DNA of 64,000 bases, from assembly GCF_013376045.1 (NCBI RefSeq), contig NZ_JABMJG010000005.1:194080-258079 (forward strand), in the 5' to 3' direction. Positions 1-8,863 of this stretch are shown one piece after another (position 1 is the stretch's first letter; each line of letters begins with the position of its first letter). A program made the position numbers and the translations under genes. Below the pieces are notes generated by a model, which was not told the origin of the DNA, did no database searches, and saw only the letters and a program-made list of their open reading frames with translations. This stretch comes from Variovorax sp. SG517 (GTDB lineage Bacteria > Pseudomonadota > Gammaproteobacteria > Burkholderiales > Burkholderiaceae_C).

Positions 1-230
1 GCTACGTGAAGATGTCGGCCTACGGACCCATGGTGCCCGACGCCGCGAAGAAGCAGGCCGACGAGATCAAGGCGAAGATGATCGCGGGCAGCTTCGACAT
101 CTTCAAGGACGGCATCAAGGACAACAAGGGCGCGGTCGTCGTGCCCGCGGGCAAGGTCCTGAAGCAGACCGACCTGGAGCTCGAGAAGATGAACTACCTC
201 GTCGAAGGCGTCGTCGGAAGCATCGGATGA
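1..230 (+). CDS. BMP-family ABC transporter substrate-binding protein, C-terminal fragment
   Basis: Only the last ~76 codons lie in the window; the frame is open to the left edge, so no start is visible. The fragment ends with residues like VVPAGKVLK and a final LVEGVVGSIG. It resembles the C-terminus of the basic membrane protein (BMP/PnrA-like) periplasmic receptors, which bind nucleosides or related small nitrogenous compounds. Two permease genes and a double-domain ATPase of the same importer class follow on the same strand, which supports the call. The ligand is unknown; the two interleaved cysteine hydrolases suggest a ureide such as biuret or triuret (inference). Confidence 0.75.
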   Translation, partial: YVKMSAYGPMVPDAAKKQADEIKAKMIAGSFDIFKDGIKDNKGAVVVPAGKVLKQTDLELEKMNYLVEGVVGSIG

Positions 231-233
231 CAT

Positions 234-330
234 CCCCCAGGCTTCGCGCACTGCGTGTCGCTTCGCCCACCCCCTTTGCAAGGGGGCGCCGTCAGCGGCC
301 CGGCGAAGCCGGTTCCGCGACGGCCCTGGC
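234..330 (+). repeat. Dispersed post-stop intergenic repeat, copy 1
   Basis: A GC-rich element begins 3 nt after the stop of the BMP gene. It carries the block caggcttcgcgcac, a C-run/G-run stem (ccccctttgcaaggggg) and the block gcggcccggcgaagccggtt. Related copies lie at 16037-16130, 20735-20830, 25751-25840 (minus), 39537-39629 and 57289-57384, always just 3' of a stop codon and in the direction of the upstream gene. Its function is unknown; a 3'-UTR or terminator-like role is inferred. Confidence 0.75.
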
Positions 331-348
331 CTGAAAGCAAACTTCATC

Positions 349-1410
349 ATGCGCAGTGTCCTCAAGGAGTTTTCCCTGCCGGTGTTCGCCATCGCGGCGG
401 CGCTGCTGTTGTTCGGGCTGGTGGTGGCCTTCGCCGGCATCGACGCGGTGGAGGTGTGGGCCACGCTGTTCAAGGGCGCGTTCGGCGACTGGTTCTCGTG
501 GCAGAACACGCTGCAGCGCGCCGCGCCGCTGATGCTCACCACGCTGTGCGTGGCGCTGCCCGCGCGCGCGGGCCTCATCGTGATCGGCGGCGAGGGGGCG
601 CTGGTGCTGGGCGGCCTGGCCTGCGCGGCGCTGGCGCATGCGGTGCCGCTGCCCGGCAACGCCATCGGCACGGCGATCGTCTGCATCGCGGGCGCCGTCA
701 TCGGCGCGCTGTGGATCGTGCTCGCGGGCTGGCTGCGCCAGTACCGCGGCATCAACGAGACCATCAGCAGCCTGCTGCTGGCCTACATCGCCATCGGCAT
801 CTTCAAGCACCTGGTCGAAGGACCGCTGCGCGACCCGGCCAGCCTCAACAAGCCGTCGACCTACGCGCTGAACGACGGGCTGCTGATCGGCGGCATCGGC
901 GGCTCGGACGTGCATTGGGGCCTGGTGGTGGGCGTGGTGGCCTGCCTGGGCCTCGGCTGGTGGCTGCGCGCCACGGCCTCGGGCTTCTCGGTGCGGGTGG
1001 TGGGCGGCAATCCGCGCACCGCGCAGCTCGTGGGGCTGCCGGCCACGCGGCTCATTCTTTCGGCCTGCGGGCTGGGCGGCGCATGCGCGGGGCTCGCGGG
1101 CGCCATCGAGGTGGCGGCGGTGCACACCAACGCGAACGCATCGCTGATCGCGGGCTATGGCTACGCGGGCATCCTGGTGTCGTTCATCGCACGGCACAAC
1201 CCGGTGGCCATCGTGCCGGTGGCCATCCTGTTCGGCGGCTTCGGTGCGGCGGGCAGCCTGCTGCAGCGGCGGCTCGGCCTGCCCGACGCGTCGGTGCTGG
1301 TGCTGCAGGGCATCGCTTTCGTGCTGATCCTCGCGAGCGAGGGCCTGCGCACCGTCAACTGGAAGAAGTTCGGCGACCGCATGCTGCCCGAGGCAAGGAG
1401 CTACACATGA
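349..1410 (+). CDS. ABC transporter permease (BPD_transp_2 / nucleoside-type), first subunit
   Basis: This 353-residue, highly hydrophobic protein starts [21 protein letters not shown]. It has about eight to ten membrane segments and a short basic tail ([14 protein letters not shown]). Its composition and length fit the YufP/RbsC-like permeases that work with BMP receptors. Its stop overlaps the next permease start as ATGA (1407-1410), so the two subunits are translationally coupled and probably form a heterodimer. No strong Shine-Dalgarno precedes ATG 349, but it is the only start that gives a complete first membrane helix. The transported compound is not shown by the sequence. Confidence 0.85.
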   Translation: MRSVLKEFSLPVFAIAAALLLFGLVVAFAGIDAVEVWATLFKGAFGDWFSWQNTLQRAAPLMLTTLCVALPARAGLIVIGGEGALVLGGLACAALAHAVPLPGNAIGTAIVCIAGAVIGALWIVLAGWLRQYRGINETISSLLLAYIAIGIFKHLVEGPLRDPASLNKPSTYALNDGLLIGGIGGSDVHWGLVVGVVACLGLGWWLRATASGFSVRVVGGNPRTAQLVGLPATRLILSACGLGGACAGLAGAIEVAAVHTNANASLIAGYGYAGILVSFIARHNPVAIVPVAILFGGFGAAGSLLQRRLGLPDASVLVLQGIAFVLILASEGLRTVNWKKFGDRMLPEARSYT

Positions 1411-2330
1411 CCGCCGACCAGTGGATTGCGCTGCTCGCAGGCATCGTCGGCGGCGCGCTGCGCGTGGGCGCTCCGTTCCTTTTCGTGAGCCTGGGCGAGT
1501 GCCTCACGGAGAAGTCGGGGCGCATCAACCTCGGGCTCGAAGGCGTGCTGGTGCTGTCGGCGATGGCGGCCTTCGGCGGCGCATATCTCACCGATTCCGC
1601 ATGGCTCGGCGTGCTGATCGGCGCGGTGGCCGGCGCCGCGCTCGCGCTGCTGCACGGGCTGCTGTGCTCGCTCGACCGCGTGAACGACGTGGCGACCGGC
1701 ATCGCGCTGATGCTGCTGGGCACGGGGCTCGCGTTCTACCTGGGCAAGCCGCTGATCCAGCCGCAGGCGCCGCAGATCCCGGCGATCCCGCTGGGCTTCT
1801 GGAGCGACAACCCCGTCGTGCGCTCGGCCCTGCAGCTCAACGCGCTGGTGCCCATCGGCGTGGCGCTCGCGGTGCTGCTGTGGTGGGGCTTCGCCCGCAC
1901 GCGCGCCGGGCTGCTGGTGCGCATGGCGGGCGACTCGGCGCAGGCGACGCGCGCGCTCGGCTATTCGGTCTCGGGCCTGCGCATCGCGGCCACCACGGCG
2001 GGCGGCTTCATCGCGGGGCTGGGCGGCGCGTCGCTCACGCTCTTCTATCCGGGCAGCTGGAACGAAGGCATCTCCAGCGGCCAGGGCCTGATCGCGGTGG
2101 CGCTGGTGATCTTCGCGCGCTGGAGCCCGCTGCGCTGCGTGGGCGCGGCGCTGCTCTTCGGCGGCGCGGGCGCCATCGGGCCGGCGCTGCAGTCCATCGG
2201 CATCGGCTGGGGCTATCACCTCTTCAACACCGTGCCCTATGTGCTCACGCTGGTGATCCTGGTGTTCACCTGCAAGCCGGGCAGCGCCGCCGCCGGAAGC
2301 CCCGGCGAACTTTCATCGACAAGGAGCTGA
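1407..2330 (+). CDS. ABC transporter permease (BPD_transp_2 / nucleoside-type), second subunit
   Basis: A 307-residue inner-membrane permease starts [20 protein letters not shown]. It contains the segment [15 protein letters not shown], typical of YufQ-type second permeases of BMP importers. The start codon overlaps the stop of the first permease (ATGA). A longer upstream extension of the frame is a shadow of the first permease and was discarded. An AAGGAG at the 3' end precedes the biuret-hydrolase-like gene, which starts 5 nt after this stop, so transport and hydrolysis genes are in one operon. Confidence 0.85.
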   Translation: MTADQWIALLAGIVGGALRVGAPFLFVSLGECLTEKSGRINLGLEGVLVLSAMAAFGGAYLTDSAWLGVLIGAVAGAALALLHGLLCSLDRVNDVATGIALMLLGTGLAFYLGKPLIQPQAPQIPAIPLGFWSDNPVVRSALQLNALVPIGVALAVLLWWGFARTRAGLLVRMAGDSAQATRALGYSVSGLRIAATTAGGFIAGLGGASLTLFYPGSWNEGISSGQGLIAVALVIFARWSPLRCVGAALLFGGAGAIGPALQSIGIGWGYHLFNTVPYVLTLVILVFTCKPGSAAAGSPGELSSTRS

Positions 2331-2335
2331 ACGTC

Positions 2336-3043
2336 ATGACCGCAACGACGACATCGACGAAGACCGTCGCCGCCGAGCCCTACGCCTGGCCCTACAACGC
2401 GAACATGCGCCCCGACAACACGGCGCTGATCGTCATCGACATGCAGACCGACTTCTGCGGCAAGGGCGGGTATGTGGACGTGATGGGCTACGACCTGTCG
2501 CTGGTGCAGGCGCCGATCGAGCCGATCGCGCGCACGCTGGCGGCGCTGCGGCCGCTGGGCTATCACATCATCCACACGCGCGAAGGCCACCGGCCCGACC
2601 TCGGCGACTTGCCGGCCAACAAGCGCTGGCGCTCGCGGCAGATCGGCGCGAACGGCGTGGGCATCGGCGACGACGGGCCCTGCGGGCGCATCCTTGTGCG
2701 CGGCGAGCCGGGCTGGGAGATCATTCCCGAGCTCGCGCCGCTGCCGGGCGAGGTGGTCATCGACAAGCCCGGCAAGGGCTCGTTCTATGCGACCGACCTC
2801 GAACTGATTTTGCGCACGCGCGGCATCGAGAACATCATCCTCGCGGGCATCACCACCGACGTGTGCGTGCACACCACCATGCGCGACGCCAACGACCGCG
2901 GCTTCGAATGCCTGCTGCTGTCGGACTGCACGGCCGCCACCGACTACGGCAACCACCTCGCCGCGCTGAAGATGATCACCATGCAGGGCGGCGTGTTCGG
3001 CGCGCATGCCACTTCGCAGGCGCTGCTGGCCGCGCTCGGCTGA
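2336..3043 (+). CDS. biuH: Biuret hydrolase (BiuH-like cysteine hydrolase)
   Basis: A 235-residue isochorismatase-fold cysteine hydrolase. The family's catalytic triad is visible: Asp35 (IVIDMQTDF), Lys144 ([10 protein letters not shown]) and Cys177 ([11 protein letters not shown]). From memory, the blocks [37 protein letters not shown] and [20 protein letters not shown] correspond closely to Rhizobium biuret hydrolase, which cleaves biuret to allophanate and ammonia. RutB and nicotinamidase lack this combination. The start ATG follows AAGGAG (2321-2326) by about 9 nt. It lies between the second permease and the ATPase gene of an importer, so import of its substrate is likely. The specificity assignment rests on remembered similarity, not on a search. 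Confidence 0.8.
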   Translation: MTATTTSTKTVAAEPYAWPYNANMRPDNTALIVIDMQTDFCGKGGYVDVMGYDLSLVQAPIEPIARTLAALRPLGYHIIHTREGHRPDLGDLPANKRWRSRQIGANGVGIGDDGPCGRILVRGEPGWEIIPELAPLPGEVVIDKPGKGSFYATDLELILRTRGIENIILAGITTDVCVHTTMRDANDRGFECLLLSDCTAATDYGNHLAALKMITMQGGVFGAHATSQALLAALG

Positions 3044-3048
3044 CCGCC

Positions 3049-4629
3049 ATGGGCGCCGCGTCTTCTTCCTCCCATGCCATCGGCGGCCTGCCGGCGGGCA
3101 GCGGCGCGCTCGCGCTCGACACCTACGAGCTCACCAAGCGCTTCGGCGACTTCACCGCAATGGACCGCGTGACGATGCACGTGGAGCCCGGCACGGTGCA
3201 TGCGCTGCTCGGCGAGAACGGCGCGGGCAAGAGCACGCTGGTGAAGTGCGTGGCCGGCTTCCAGCGCGCGGAGGAGGGCAGCATCCTGATCGACGGGCGC
3301 GAGCAGGACATCGCCAACCCGATCGTGGCGCGCGCGCTGGGCATCGGCATGGTCTACCAGCACTTCACGCTGGCACCGGGCATGACGGTGGCCGAGAACC
3401 TGCTGCTCGCCGGCGGCAAGACGCCCGCGGTCATCGACTGGAAGAGCAAGCGCGCCGAGCTGGAGGCCTTCCTGGCGACCACGCCGTTCAGCCTCGACCT
3501 CGACGTGCGGCCTTCGGAGCTCGCGGCGGGCGAGAAGCAGAAGCTGGAGCTGCTCAAGCAGCTCTACCTGAAGCCGCGCCTGTTGATCCTCGACGAGCCG
3601 ACCTCGGTGCTCACGCCGCAGGAGGCCGACGAGGTGCTGGGCCACGTGCGCGAGTTCGCGCGCAGCGGGCTTTGCACGGTGCTGATCATCACGCACAAGT
3701 TCCGCGAGGTGATGTCGTACGCCGACAGCGTGACGGTGCTCAGGCGCGGCAAGGCGGTGCACCATTGCAGCGTCGCCGATACCAGTCCGGCGCAGCTGGC
3801 GCAGGCCATGATGGGTGGCGAGCAGGCGGCGGCGCCTCCTGCCGCGCAGACCACTGCAAGGAAGCCGGTGACTGCCGGCACACCGGTCGCGTTGGAGGTC
3901 GAAGGTTTGAAGGCGCAGGGCGATCGCGGAACGCTGGCGCTGCATGAGCTGAGCCTGTCGGTCCGAGCCGGGGAGATCCTCGGCGTGGCCGGCGTCTCGG
4001 GCAACGGGCAGCGCGAACTGGTCGAAGCGCTGGTGGGCCAGCGCCCGCGCCTTGCGGGCAGGGTGACGGTGATGGGGCGGCCCTATGCCGCGCGCCGCGC
4101 CGAGAACCGCGAGCTCAAGGTGCGCAGCCTGCCGGAGGAACCGTTGCGCAACGCATGCGTCGGCGATCTGAGCGTGGCGGAGAACATGGCGCTGCGCGAC
4201 TTCGACCAGCCGCCGCTTTCGCGCGCTGGTGTGCTGAGCTTTCCGTACTGGCGCAGCAGGGCGCGCGAGTGGATCGCCGAATACGGCGTGAAAACGCGGG
4301 GCGAGGGCGCGCCGATCCGCAGCCTCTCGGGCGGCAATGTGCAGCGGGCGGTGCTGGCGCGCGAGCTGGCGGGTGACATCAATGTGCTGATCGCGGCGAA
4401 TCCGGTGTTCGGGCTGGACTTCGCTGCGGTCGCGGAGATCCATTCGCGCATCGTGCAGGTGCGGGAGAAGGGCGGGGCTGTTCTTCTCATCAGCGAGGAC
4501 CTCGACGAGCTGCTCGAACTGGCAGACTGCATCGTCGTGATGAGCGAGGGGCGGATCGTGTTCGAGACAGCGGCTTCTGGGGCGGAGCGGCATGTGATCG
4601 GGGCGCACATGGGTGGTGGGCATCACTAG
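3049..4629 (+). CDS. ABC transporter ATP-binding protein with two nucleotide-binding domains
   Basis: This 526-residue fused ATPase belongs to the sugar/nucleoside class (RbsA/YufO-like). Domain 1 has Walker A GENGAGKST (55-63), Q-loop YQHF, an altered signature ELAAGEKQK (157-165) and Walker B LLILDEPTS (178-186). Domain 2 has the degenerate P-loop GVSGNGQRE (315-323) usual for the family, signature LSGGNVQ (426-432) and LIAANPVFGLD (447-457), where the family usually has Gln before the proline. It is the expected partner of the two permeases. ATG 3049 lies 5 nt after the hydrolase stop; longer upstream readings overlap that gene and were rejected. Confidence 0.88.
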   Translation: MGAASSSSHAIGGLPAGSGALALDTYELTKRFGDFTAMDRVTMHVEPGTVHALLGENGAGKSTLVKCVAGFQRAEEGSILIDGREQDIANPIVARALGIGMVYQHFTLAPGMTVAENLLLAGGKTPAVIDWKSKRAELEAFLATTPFSLDLDVRPSELAAGEKQKLELLKQLYLKPRLLILDEPTSVLTPQEADEVLGHVREFARSGLCTVLIITHKFREVMSYADSVTVLRRGKAVHHCSVADTSPAQLAQAMMGGEQAAAPPAAQTTARKPVTAGTPVALEVEGLKAQGDRGTLALHELSLSVRAGEILGVAGVSGNGQRELVEALVGQRPRLAGRVTVMGRPYAARRAENRELKVRSLPEEPLRNACVGDLSVAENMALRDFDQPPLSRAGVLSFPYWRSRAREWIAEYGVKTRGEGAPIRSLSGGNVQRAVLARELAGDINVLIAANPVFGLDFAAVAEIHSRIVQVREKGGAVLLISEDLDELLELADCIVVMSEGRIVFETAASGAERHVIGAHMGGGHH

Positions 4630-4660
4630 GTGGCTGCATGAACGCTCTTCTTGCTGTCTT

Positions 4661-4858
4661 GGCTCCGCCCGGCGAGCGGTACGGCCCGGCCACCCCCACT
4701 ATGCCGGCCGCTTCGCGGCTTCCCTGCGGTGCTCGCGTTTCGCGGGGTCTCGCAGAACTCGCTTCGCTCAAACAGCTGCGAGCCCTTGTCCGCGAAACGC
4801 TGCGCTCCTCGGCGGCACAGAGGGGGCGGCCGGGCCGCACCGCCCGCCGGGCTCTGTC
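4661..4858. repeat. ~200-bp nested inverted-repeat element
   Basis: The gap between the ATPase gene and the second hydrolase gene is filled by an imperfect long palindrome. The outer arms run about 4661-4700 and 4820-4858 and share cccggcg, gcggt and cggcccggcc. The inner arms are perfect: gcgtttcgcgg (4735-4745) with ccgcgaaacgc (4790-4800), and ctcgcag (4749-4755) with ctgcgag (4776-4782). No convincing ORF lies in it. It may be a mobile palindromic unit or a long RNA hairpin that separates expression of the two operon halves (inference). The remaining bases of the gap show only a GAGG ribosome site before 4904. Confidence 0.7.
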
Positions 4859-4903
4859 GTGGGGTGAGGGCCGTCGCGGGCCGGCACATTCTTGAGGACC
4901 AGC

Positions 4904-5584
4904 ATGCACATCGACGAAGCCAATCCGTTTCCCTACGAATTCGACATCACCGGCACTGCGCTCGTGCTGATCGACATGCAGCGCGACTTCATCGAGCCTG
5001 GCGGTTTCGGCGAGACGCTGGGCAACGACGTGTCGCTGCTCGAAGCCATCGTCCCGGCGACGAAGGCCGTGCTGGAAGCCTGGCGGGAGGCGGGCGGCCT
5101 CGTGGTGCACACGCGCGAGGCGCACAAGGCCGATCTTTCCGATTGCCCGCCGGCCAAGCGCAATCGCGGCAACCCCACGCTGCGCATCGGCGACGATGGG
5201 CCGATGGGCCGCATTCTCGTGGCGGGCGAGCCGGGCAACCAGATCATCGAGGCGCTGGCGCCGGTCGAGGGCGAGATCGTGATCGACAAGCCGGGCAAGG
5301 GCGCGTTCTATGCCACCGGCCTGCACGAGCTGCTGCAGGCGCGCGGCATCACGCATCTGCTCTTCGGCGGCGTCACGACCGAGGTCTGCGTGCAGACCAG
5401 CATGCGCGAAGCCAACGACCGCGGCTACGACTGCCTGCTGCTCGAGGACTGCACCGAGAGCTACTTTCCGGCCTTCAAGGCGGCGACGCTGGACATGGTG
5501 CGCGCGCAGGGCGCCATCGTCGGCTGGACGGCGCCGGGCAGCGCGCTCGTCGCGGCACTGAAGAAGAAGCCGCAGCAGCAATGA
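4904..5584 (+). CDS. Isochorismatase-fold cysteine hydrolase, candidate triuret hydrolase
   Basis: A 226-residue paralogue of the upstream BiuH-like enzyme. The triad is conserved at Asp24 (VLIDMQRDF), Lys129 ([11 protein letters not shown]) and Cys162 ([11 protein letters not shown]), and the blocks [21 protein letters not shown] and [13 protein letters not shown] match its paralogue. It lacks the [14 protein letters not shown] region of biuret hydrolase and has [19 protein letters not shown] instead, so its substrate should differ. A triuret hydrolase (TrtA) found beside biuret hydrolase in Herbaspirillum is the closest functional model I recall. ATG 4904 was chosen for the GAGG 6 nt upstream. 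Alternatives are another amide or ureide hydrolase. Confidence 0.7.
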   Translation: MHIDEANPFPYEFDITGTALVLIDMQRDFIEPGGFGETLGNDVSLLEAIVPATKAVLEAWREAGGLVVHTREAHKADLSDCPPAKRNRGNPTLRIGDDGPMGRILVAGEPGNQIIEALAPVEGEIVIDKPGKGAFYATGLHELLQARGITHLLFGGVTTEVCVQTSMREANDRGYDCLLLEDCTESYFPAFKAATLDMVRAQGAIVGWTAPGSALVAALKKKPQQQ

Positions 5585-5626
5585 CGACGACCATGGCCGA
5601 CCGCGCCAGCGACTAACATTCCATCC

Positions 5627-6370
5627 GTGTCCACCGTCCGCCCCCGCCCAGAAGCCTCAGTTCCCGCCGCCACCGACGCGTCCGCCTTCCGCACGCGTGC
5701 CGACGAGGTCTACGCGCAGCTCAAGCGCGATGTTGCCGACTTCATCCTCGTGCCCGGCGACCGCTTCACCGAAGGCGAGATCAGCGACCGGCTCGGCGTG
5801 TCGCGCACGCCGGTGCGGCAGGCGCTCTTCAGGCTGCAGCAGGAGGGCTTCGTCGAGGTGCTGTTTCGCAGCGGTTGGCGCGTGCTGCCCTTCGACTTCG
5901 ACCAGTTCGAGCAGCTCTACGACCTGCGCATGGTGCTGGAGACCACCGCCGTGCACCGCCTGTGCGAGACCGACCGCCACATCGACCGCGGCATGCTCGA
6001 CACGCTGGCCGACATCTGGCTCGTGCCCGCTGCGCAGCGCAGCACCGACATGGCCCAGGTGGCGCAGTGGGACGAGGCCTTCCACTGCTCGCTGGTGGCG
6101 GCTGCCGGCAACGCCGAGATGGCGCGCGTGCACGGCGACGTGACCGACCGCATCCGCATCATCCGCCGGCTCGACTTCACCAAGCAGCCGCGCATCGACG
6201 CGACCTACGACGAGCACGCCAAGATTCTGAAGGCCGTGCGCGCGAACCGCGGCGACCAGGCCGCGATGCTGCTGCGCGCGCACATCGAGACCAGCCAGGC
6301 GGAGGTGCGCAAGATCACGCTGCACCAAGTGCATCTGGCGCGGCACGCGGGGAAGGCCACGCCGCGCTGA
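5627..6370 (+). CDS. GntR-family transcriptional regulator, FadR/FCD type
   Basis: A 247-residue regulator. The N-terminal winged helix-turn-helix (about residues 25-85) includes FTEGEISDRLGVSRTPVRQAL, the hallmark of the GntR family. The C-terminal half is the all-helical FCD ligand domain (FEQLYDLRMVLE, then DEAFHCSLVAAAGN and YDEHAKILKAVRAN). It starts at GTG 5627, 42 nt after the second hydrolase stop, with no earlier in-frame ATG. As last gene of the operon it is the likely local repressor or activator of the biuret/triuret genes (inference). No operator was identified, because the operon promoter lies outside the window. Confidence 0.88.
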   Translation: MSTVRPRPEASVPAATDASAFRTRADEVYAQLKRDVADFILVPGDRFTEGEISDRLGVSRTPVRQALFRLQQEGFVEVLFRSGWRVLPFDFDQFEQLYDLRMVLETTAVHRLCETDRHIDRGMLDTLADIWLVPAAQRSTDMAQVAQWDEAFHCSLVAAAGNAEMARVHGDVTDRIRIIRRLDFTKQPRIDATYDEHAKILKAVRANRGDQAAMLLRAHIETSQAEVRKITLHQVHLARHAGKATPR

Positions 6371-6379
6371 AGGGAGTTG

Positions 6380-6494
6380 CTCCTTCCCCCGCTGGGGGAA
6401 GGTGGGGATGGGGGCAGGCGGCTTTCGTCGAGGCAGGGAAGTTGTGCAAGGGCCGCTTGCCCCCACCCCAACCCTCCCCAGAGGGGGAGGGAGA
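6380..6494. repeat. Palindromic intergenic repeat (cttcccccgctggggg type), copy 1
   Basis: It occupies the space between convergent genes. It opens with a stem ctccttcccccgctgggggaagg and closes with a mirror stem ccctccccagagggggaggg. The inner blocks ggggatgggggcaggcgg and ccgcttgcccccacccca can also pair, giving a nested hairpin. Copies occur at 30037-30140 and 55467-55580. It may act as a bidirectional terminator here (inference). Confidence 0.7.
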
Positions 6495-6506
6495 AAGAAG
6501 ACGGCC

Positions 6507-7475
6507 TCAATCAGCCGTGATGTTGCCGCGCTTCACCACGCCGGCCCAGCGGTCCGCATCCTTCTTCACCAACGCGCCGAACTCCGCCGGCGTCGAACTC
6601 GCCGGCACCATGCCCTGCGACTCGAAAGACTTCGCCACTTCGGGCTGCTTCAGCACCGCCGCGATCTCCTTGTTGAGCCGCGACACCACGTCCGGCGGCG
6701 TGCCCTTGGGGGCGAGCACGCCGTACCACATGTCGACGTTGTCGGCGGTCACGCCGGCCTCGGCGAGCGTGGGCACGTCGGGCAGCTGCGGCAGGCGCTT
6801 GCCGCTGCCGGTGGCGATGGCCTTGAGCTTGCCGGCCTGGATGTGCTGCAGCGCCACGTGCACCGGCAGGAACATGTAGTCGATGCGTCCGCCGAGCAGG
6901 TCGGTCACCGCGCCGGCCGTGCCCTTGTAGGGCACGTGCAGCATCTCGGTGCCCGTGCCCTGCATGAAGAGCGCCATCGACAGGTGGTGCGGCGTGCCCA
7001 CGCCCGGCGTGGCGTAGGTCAGCTTGCCGGGCTCGGCCTTGGCCGCGCTCACCATCTGCTGCACCGACGAGGCCTTCTGCACGTTCGGGTTGGTCACCAG
7101 CAGCAGCGTGCCCCACGAGGTGAGCGACACCGGCGCGAAGTCGGCCACCGGGTCGTAGCTCAGCGAGCGGTAGAGGCTGCGGTTCATCACCAGCGTGTTG
7201 ACCTGCACCAGCAGCGTGTAGCCGTCGGGCTTGGCGCGCGCCACGCGCTCGCTGCCGATGTTGCCGCTGGCGCCGGCCACGTTCTCCACGATCACCGGCT
7301 GGCCCAGCCTGGCGGGCAGTCTCGCCGAGAGCTGGCGGGCGATCAGGTCGATGCCGGTGCCGGGGGTGTAGGGCACCACCAGCGTGATGGCCTGGTCGGG
7401 CCAGGCGAAGGCGGTGGTTGCGGTGCCTGCAGTGACGAGCAGGGCGGCGAGGGTCTTCTTGATCAGCGATCGCAT
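6507..7475 (-). CDS. Bug/TctC-family periplasmic solute-binding receptor
   Basis: A 322-residue secreted protein. The signal peptide is MRSLIKKTLAALLVTAGTATTAFA, with cleavage after AFA. The family pattern follows: WPDQAITLVVPYTPGTGIDLIAR, GQPVIVENVAGASGNIG and KPDGYTLLV near the N-terminus, then YKGTAGAVTDLLGGRIDYMF. Bug receptors bind carboxylates or aromatic acids for tripartite tricarboxylate transporters or for sensing. No membrane partner is adjacent. The gene lies 43 nt downstream of a flavin monooxygenase on the same strand and probably captures that enzyme's substrate or a related compound (inference). Confidence 0.88.
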   Translation of the reverse strand: MRSLIKKTLAALLVTAGTATTAFAWPDQAITLVVPYTPGTGIDLIARQLSARLPARLGQPVIVENVAGASGNIGSERVARAKPDGYTLLVQVNTLVMNRSLYRSLSYDPVADFAPVSLTSWGTLLLVTNPNVQKASSVQQMVSAAKAEPGKLTYATPGVGTPHHLSMALFMQGTGTEMLHVPYKGTAGAVTDLLGGRIDYMFLPVHVALQHIQAGKLKAIATGSGKRLPQLPDVPTLAEAGVTADNVDMWYGVLAPKGTPPDVVSRLNKEIAAVLKQPEVAKSFESQGMVPASSTPAEFGALVKKDADRWAGVVKRGNITAD

Positions 7476-7518
7476 GGTCTTTTCAGTCTCCGTGTTCTTC
7501 TGTGGTTGCCTGTCCGGT

Positions 7519-8757
7519 TCAAAGGTAGGAGGCGCGCGCCTTCAGGGCGGCAGGGTCGTAGCCCGCAACGCGCTTGTAGTTGTCCGAGATGGCCTGCAGC
7601 TCGGCGACGGGCACGATCTCCTCGATGCTGTCGAAGCGCTTGCCGCCGGAGCGTTCGAACACTTCGCGCAGGATGGTGTCGGGCGGATTGCTGCGGTTGG
7701 TCAGCACCACGTCGGTGGTGGCCTTGACGCGCACGCGGTCGTAGTCTTCGAGCGCGGCCGTGCCGACGCCCATCTTCTTCAGCGCACCCGCGAGGTAGCG
7801 CGCGTCGATGATGGCCTGCCCCGCGCCGTTGGAGCCGCGCGGCACCATCGGGTGCGCGGCGTCGCCCAGCAGCGTGAGGCGGCCGTGCGTCCAGCGCGGC
7901 AGCGGGTCCTGATCGACCATCGGGTACTCGAGGATGGTGTCGGAGGCGAGGATCAGCGCCGGCACATCGAGCCAGTCGAAATGCCAGTCGGCGAATACCG
8001 GAAGGAAGTCCTCGACGCGGCCCGTGCGGCTCCAGTCGCGCATGGCGGGCTGCGGCGCGTGGATCTCGGCGACCCAGTTCACCAGCTGGTTGCCCTCGGC
8101 GTCGATGTTGTCGCGGATCGGGTAGATCACCATCTTGCCGACCGAGAGCCAGCCCGCGCGCACCATGCTGCCGCCGGAGAGGAAAGGCTTCCGGCGCGCA
8201 GTGCCGCGCCACATGTTGATGCCCGAGTAGCGCGGTGCGCCTTCGTTCGGATAGAGCTGCTTGCGCAGCGCCGAGTGAATGCCGTCGCAGCCCACGGCAA
8301 CGGCACCGCGCACCGGCGGCGCATCGGCGAAATGCACGGTGACGCCGTCCGCGTCCTGCTCCACGTGCGTGCAGCGGCGGCCGCACACCACGCTGTCGGG
8401 GCCCAGGCGCTTCAGCGTCTCTTCATACAGCACCGTCTGCAGGTCGCCGCGGTGGATGGAGAACTGCGGCCAGTCGTAGCCAGCGTGCTGGCCCGCGGCC
8501 TCGCGGAACACCAGCTGGCCGTGCTCGGTGAAGAACACCGCCTCCTTCGTGCGCACGCCCACCTTGTCGAGGGCATCCAGCAGCCCGAGTTCGGTGAGTT
8601 CGCGCACCGCATGCGGCAGCAGGTTGATGCCCACGCCCAGCGGCTTGAGCTCGGGCACGGCTTCGTATACGCGGCAGGGGATACCGGCCTGGTGCAGGCT
8701 CAGCGCGAGGGTCAGGCCGCCGATGCCGGCGCCCAGGATGATGACTTCGTTGCTCAT
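7519..8757 (-). CDS. FAD-dependent monooxygenase (aromatic hydroxylase class)
   Basis: This 412-residue flavoprotein has a Rossmann motif GAGIGG (9-14), a CDG motif (157-159, GCDGIHSALR) and the FAD-ribityl motif GDAAHP (298-303) followed by GSNGAGQAIIDA. These are the three hallmarks of group A flavin monooxygenases such as salicylate hydroxylase and PhzS. The substrate cannot be read from the sequence. The divergent LysR gene and the downstream Bug receptor suggest a small inducible module for an aromatic or heteroaromatic acid. Confidence 0.85.
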   Translation of the reverse strand: MSNEVIILGAGIGGLTLALSLHQAGIPCRVYEAVPELKPLGVGINLLPHAVRELTELGLLDALDKVGVRTKEAVFFTEHGQLVFREAAGQHAGYDWPQFSIHRGDLQTVLYEETLKRLGPDSVVCGRRCTHVEQDADGVTVHFADAPPVRGAVAVGCDGIHSALRKQLYPNEGAPRYSGINMWRGTARRKPFLSGGSMVRAGWLSVGKMVIYPIRDNIDAEGNQLVNWVAEIHAPQPAMRDWSRTGRVEDFLPVFADWHFDWLDVPALILASDTILEYPMVDQDPLPRWTHGRLTLLGDAAHPMVPRGSNGAGQAIIDARYLAGALKKMGVGTAALEDYDRVRVKATTDVVLTNRSNPPDTILREVFERSGGKRFDSIEEIVPVAELQAISDNYKRVAGYDPAALKARASYL

Positions 8758-8838
8758 GATGATCGGTCGTTGCGACGCGTTGCTTTGTCTCGGCCCGCAT
8801 TAGGAACGCAGAAGGATCATTTGGGAAATTTAGATGTG

Positions 8839-8863
8839 ATATGGATTTATCATGAATCCATAT
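8839..8863. promoter_or_regulatory. Perfect palindrome, probable LysR operator
   Basis: The arms ATATGGATT (8839-8847) and AATCCATAT (8855-8863) are perfect inverted repeats around a 7-nt spacer, in an AT-rich gap within otherwise GC-rich DNA. The site contains a T-N11-A core, as LysR-type proteins prefer. It overlaps the ATG of the LysR gene (8862), so binding should block that gene while the monooxygenase start lies about 80 nt away on the other strand. Confidence 0.6.

Noticed and set aside
2336..3043. Nicotinamidase or ureidoacrylate hydrolase (RutB)
   Set aside because: The sequence blocks match biuret hydrolase better, and the metal-binding histidines of nicotinamidases are not evident.
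4661..4858. Small overlapping frames of about 85 codons
   Set aside because: Several frames on both strands are open only because of the GC-rich palindrome; none has a ribosome site or recognisable features.
6380..6494. Insertion-sequence terminal repeat
   Set aside because: No transposase gene is nearby and copies occur as short isolated hairpins.
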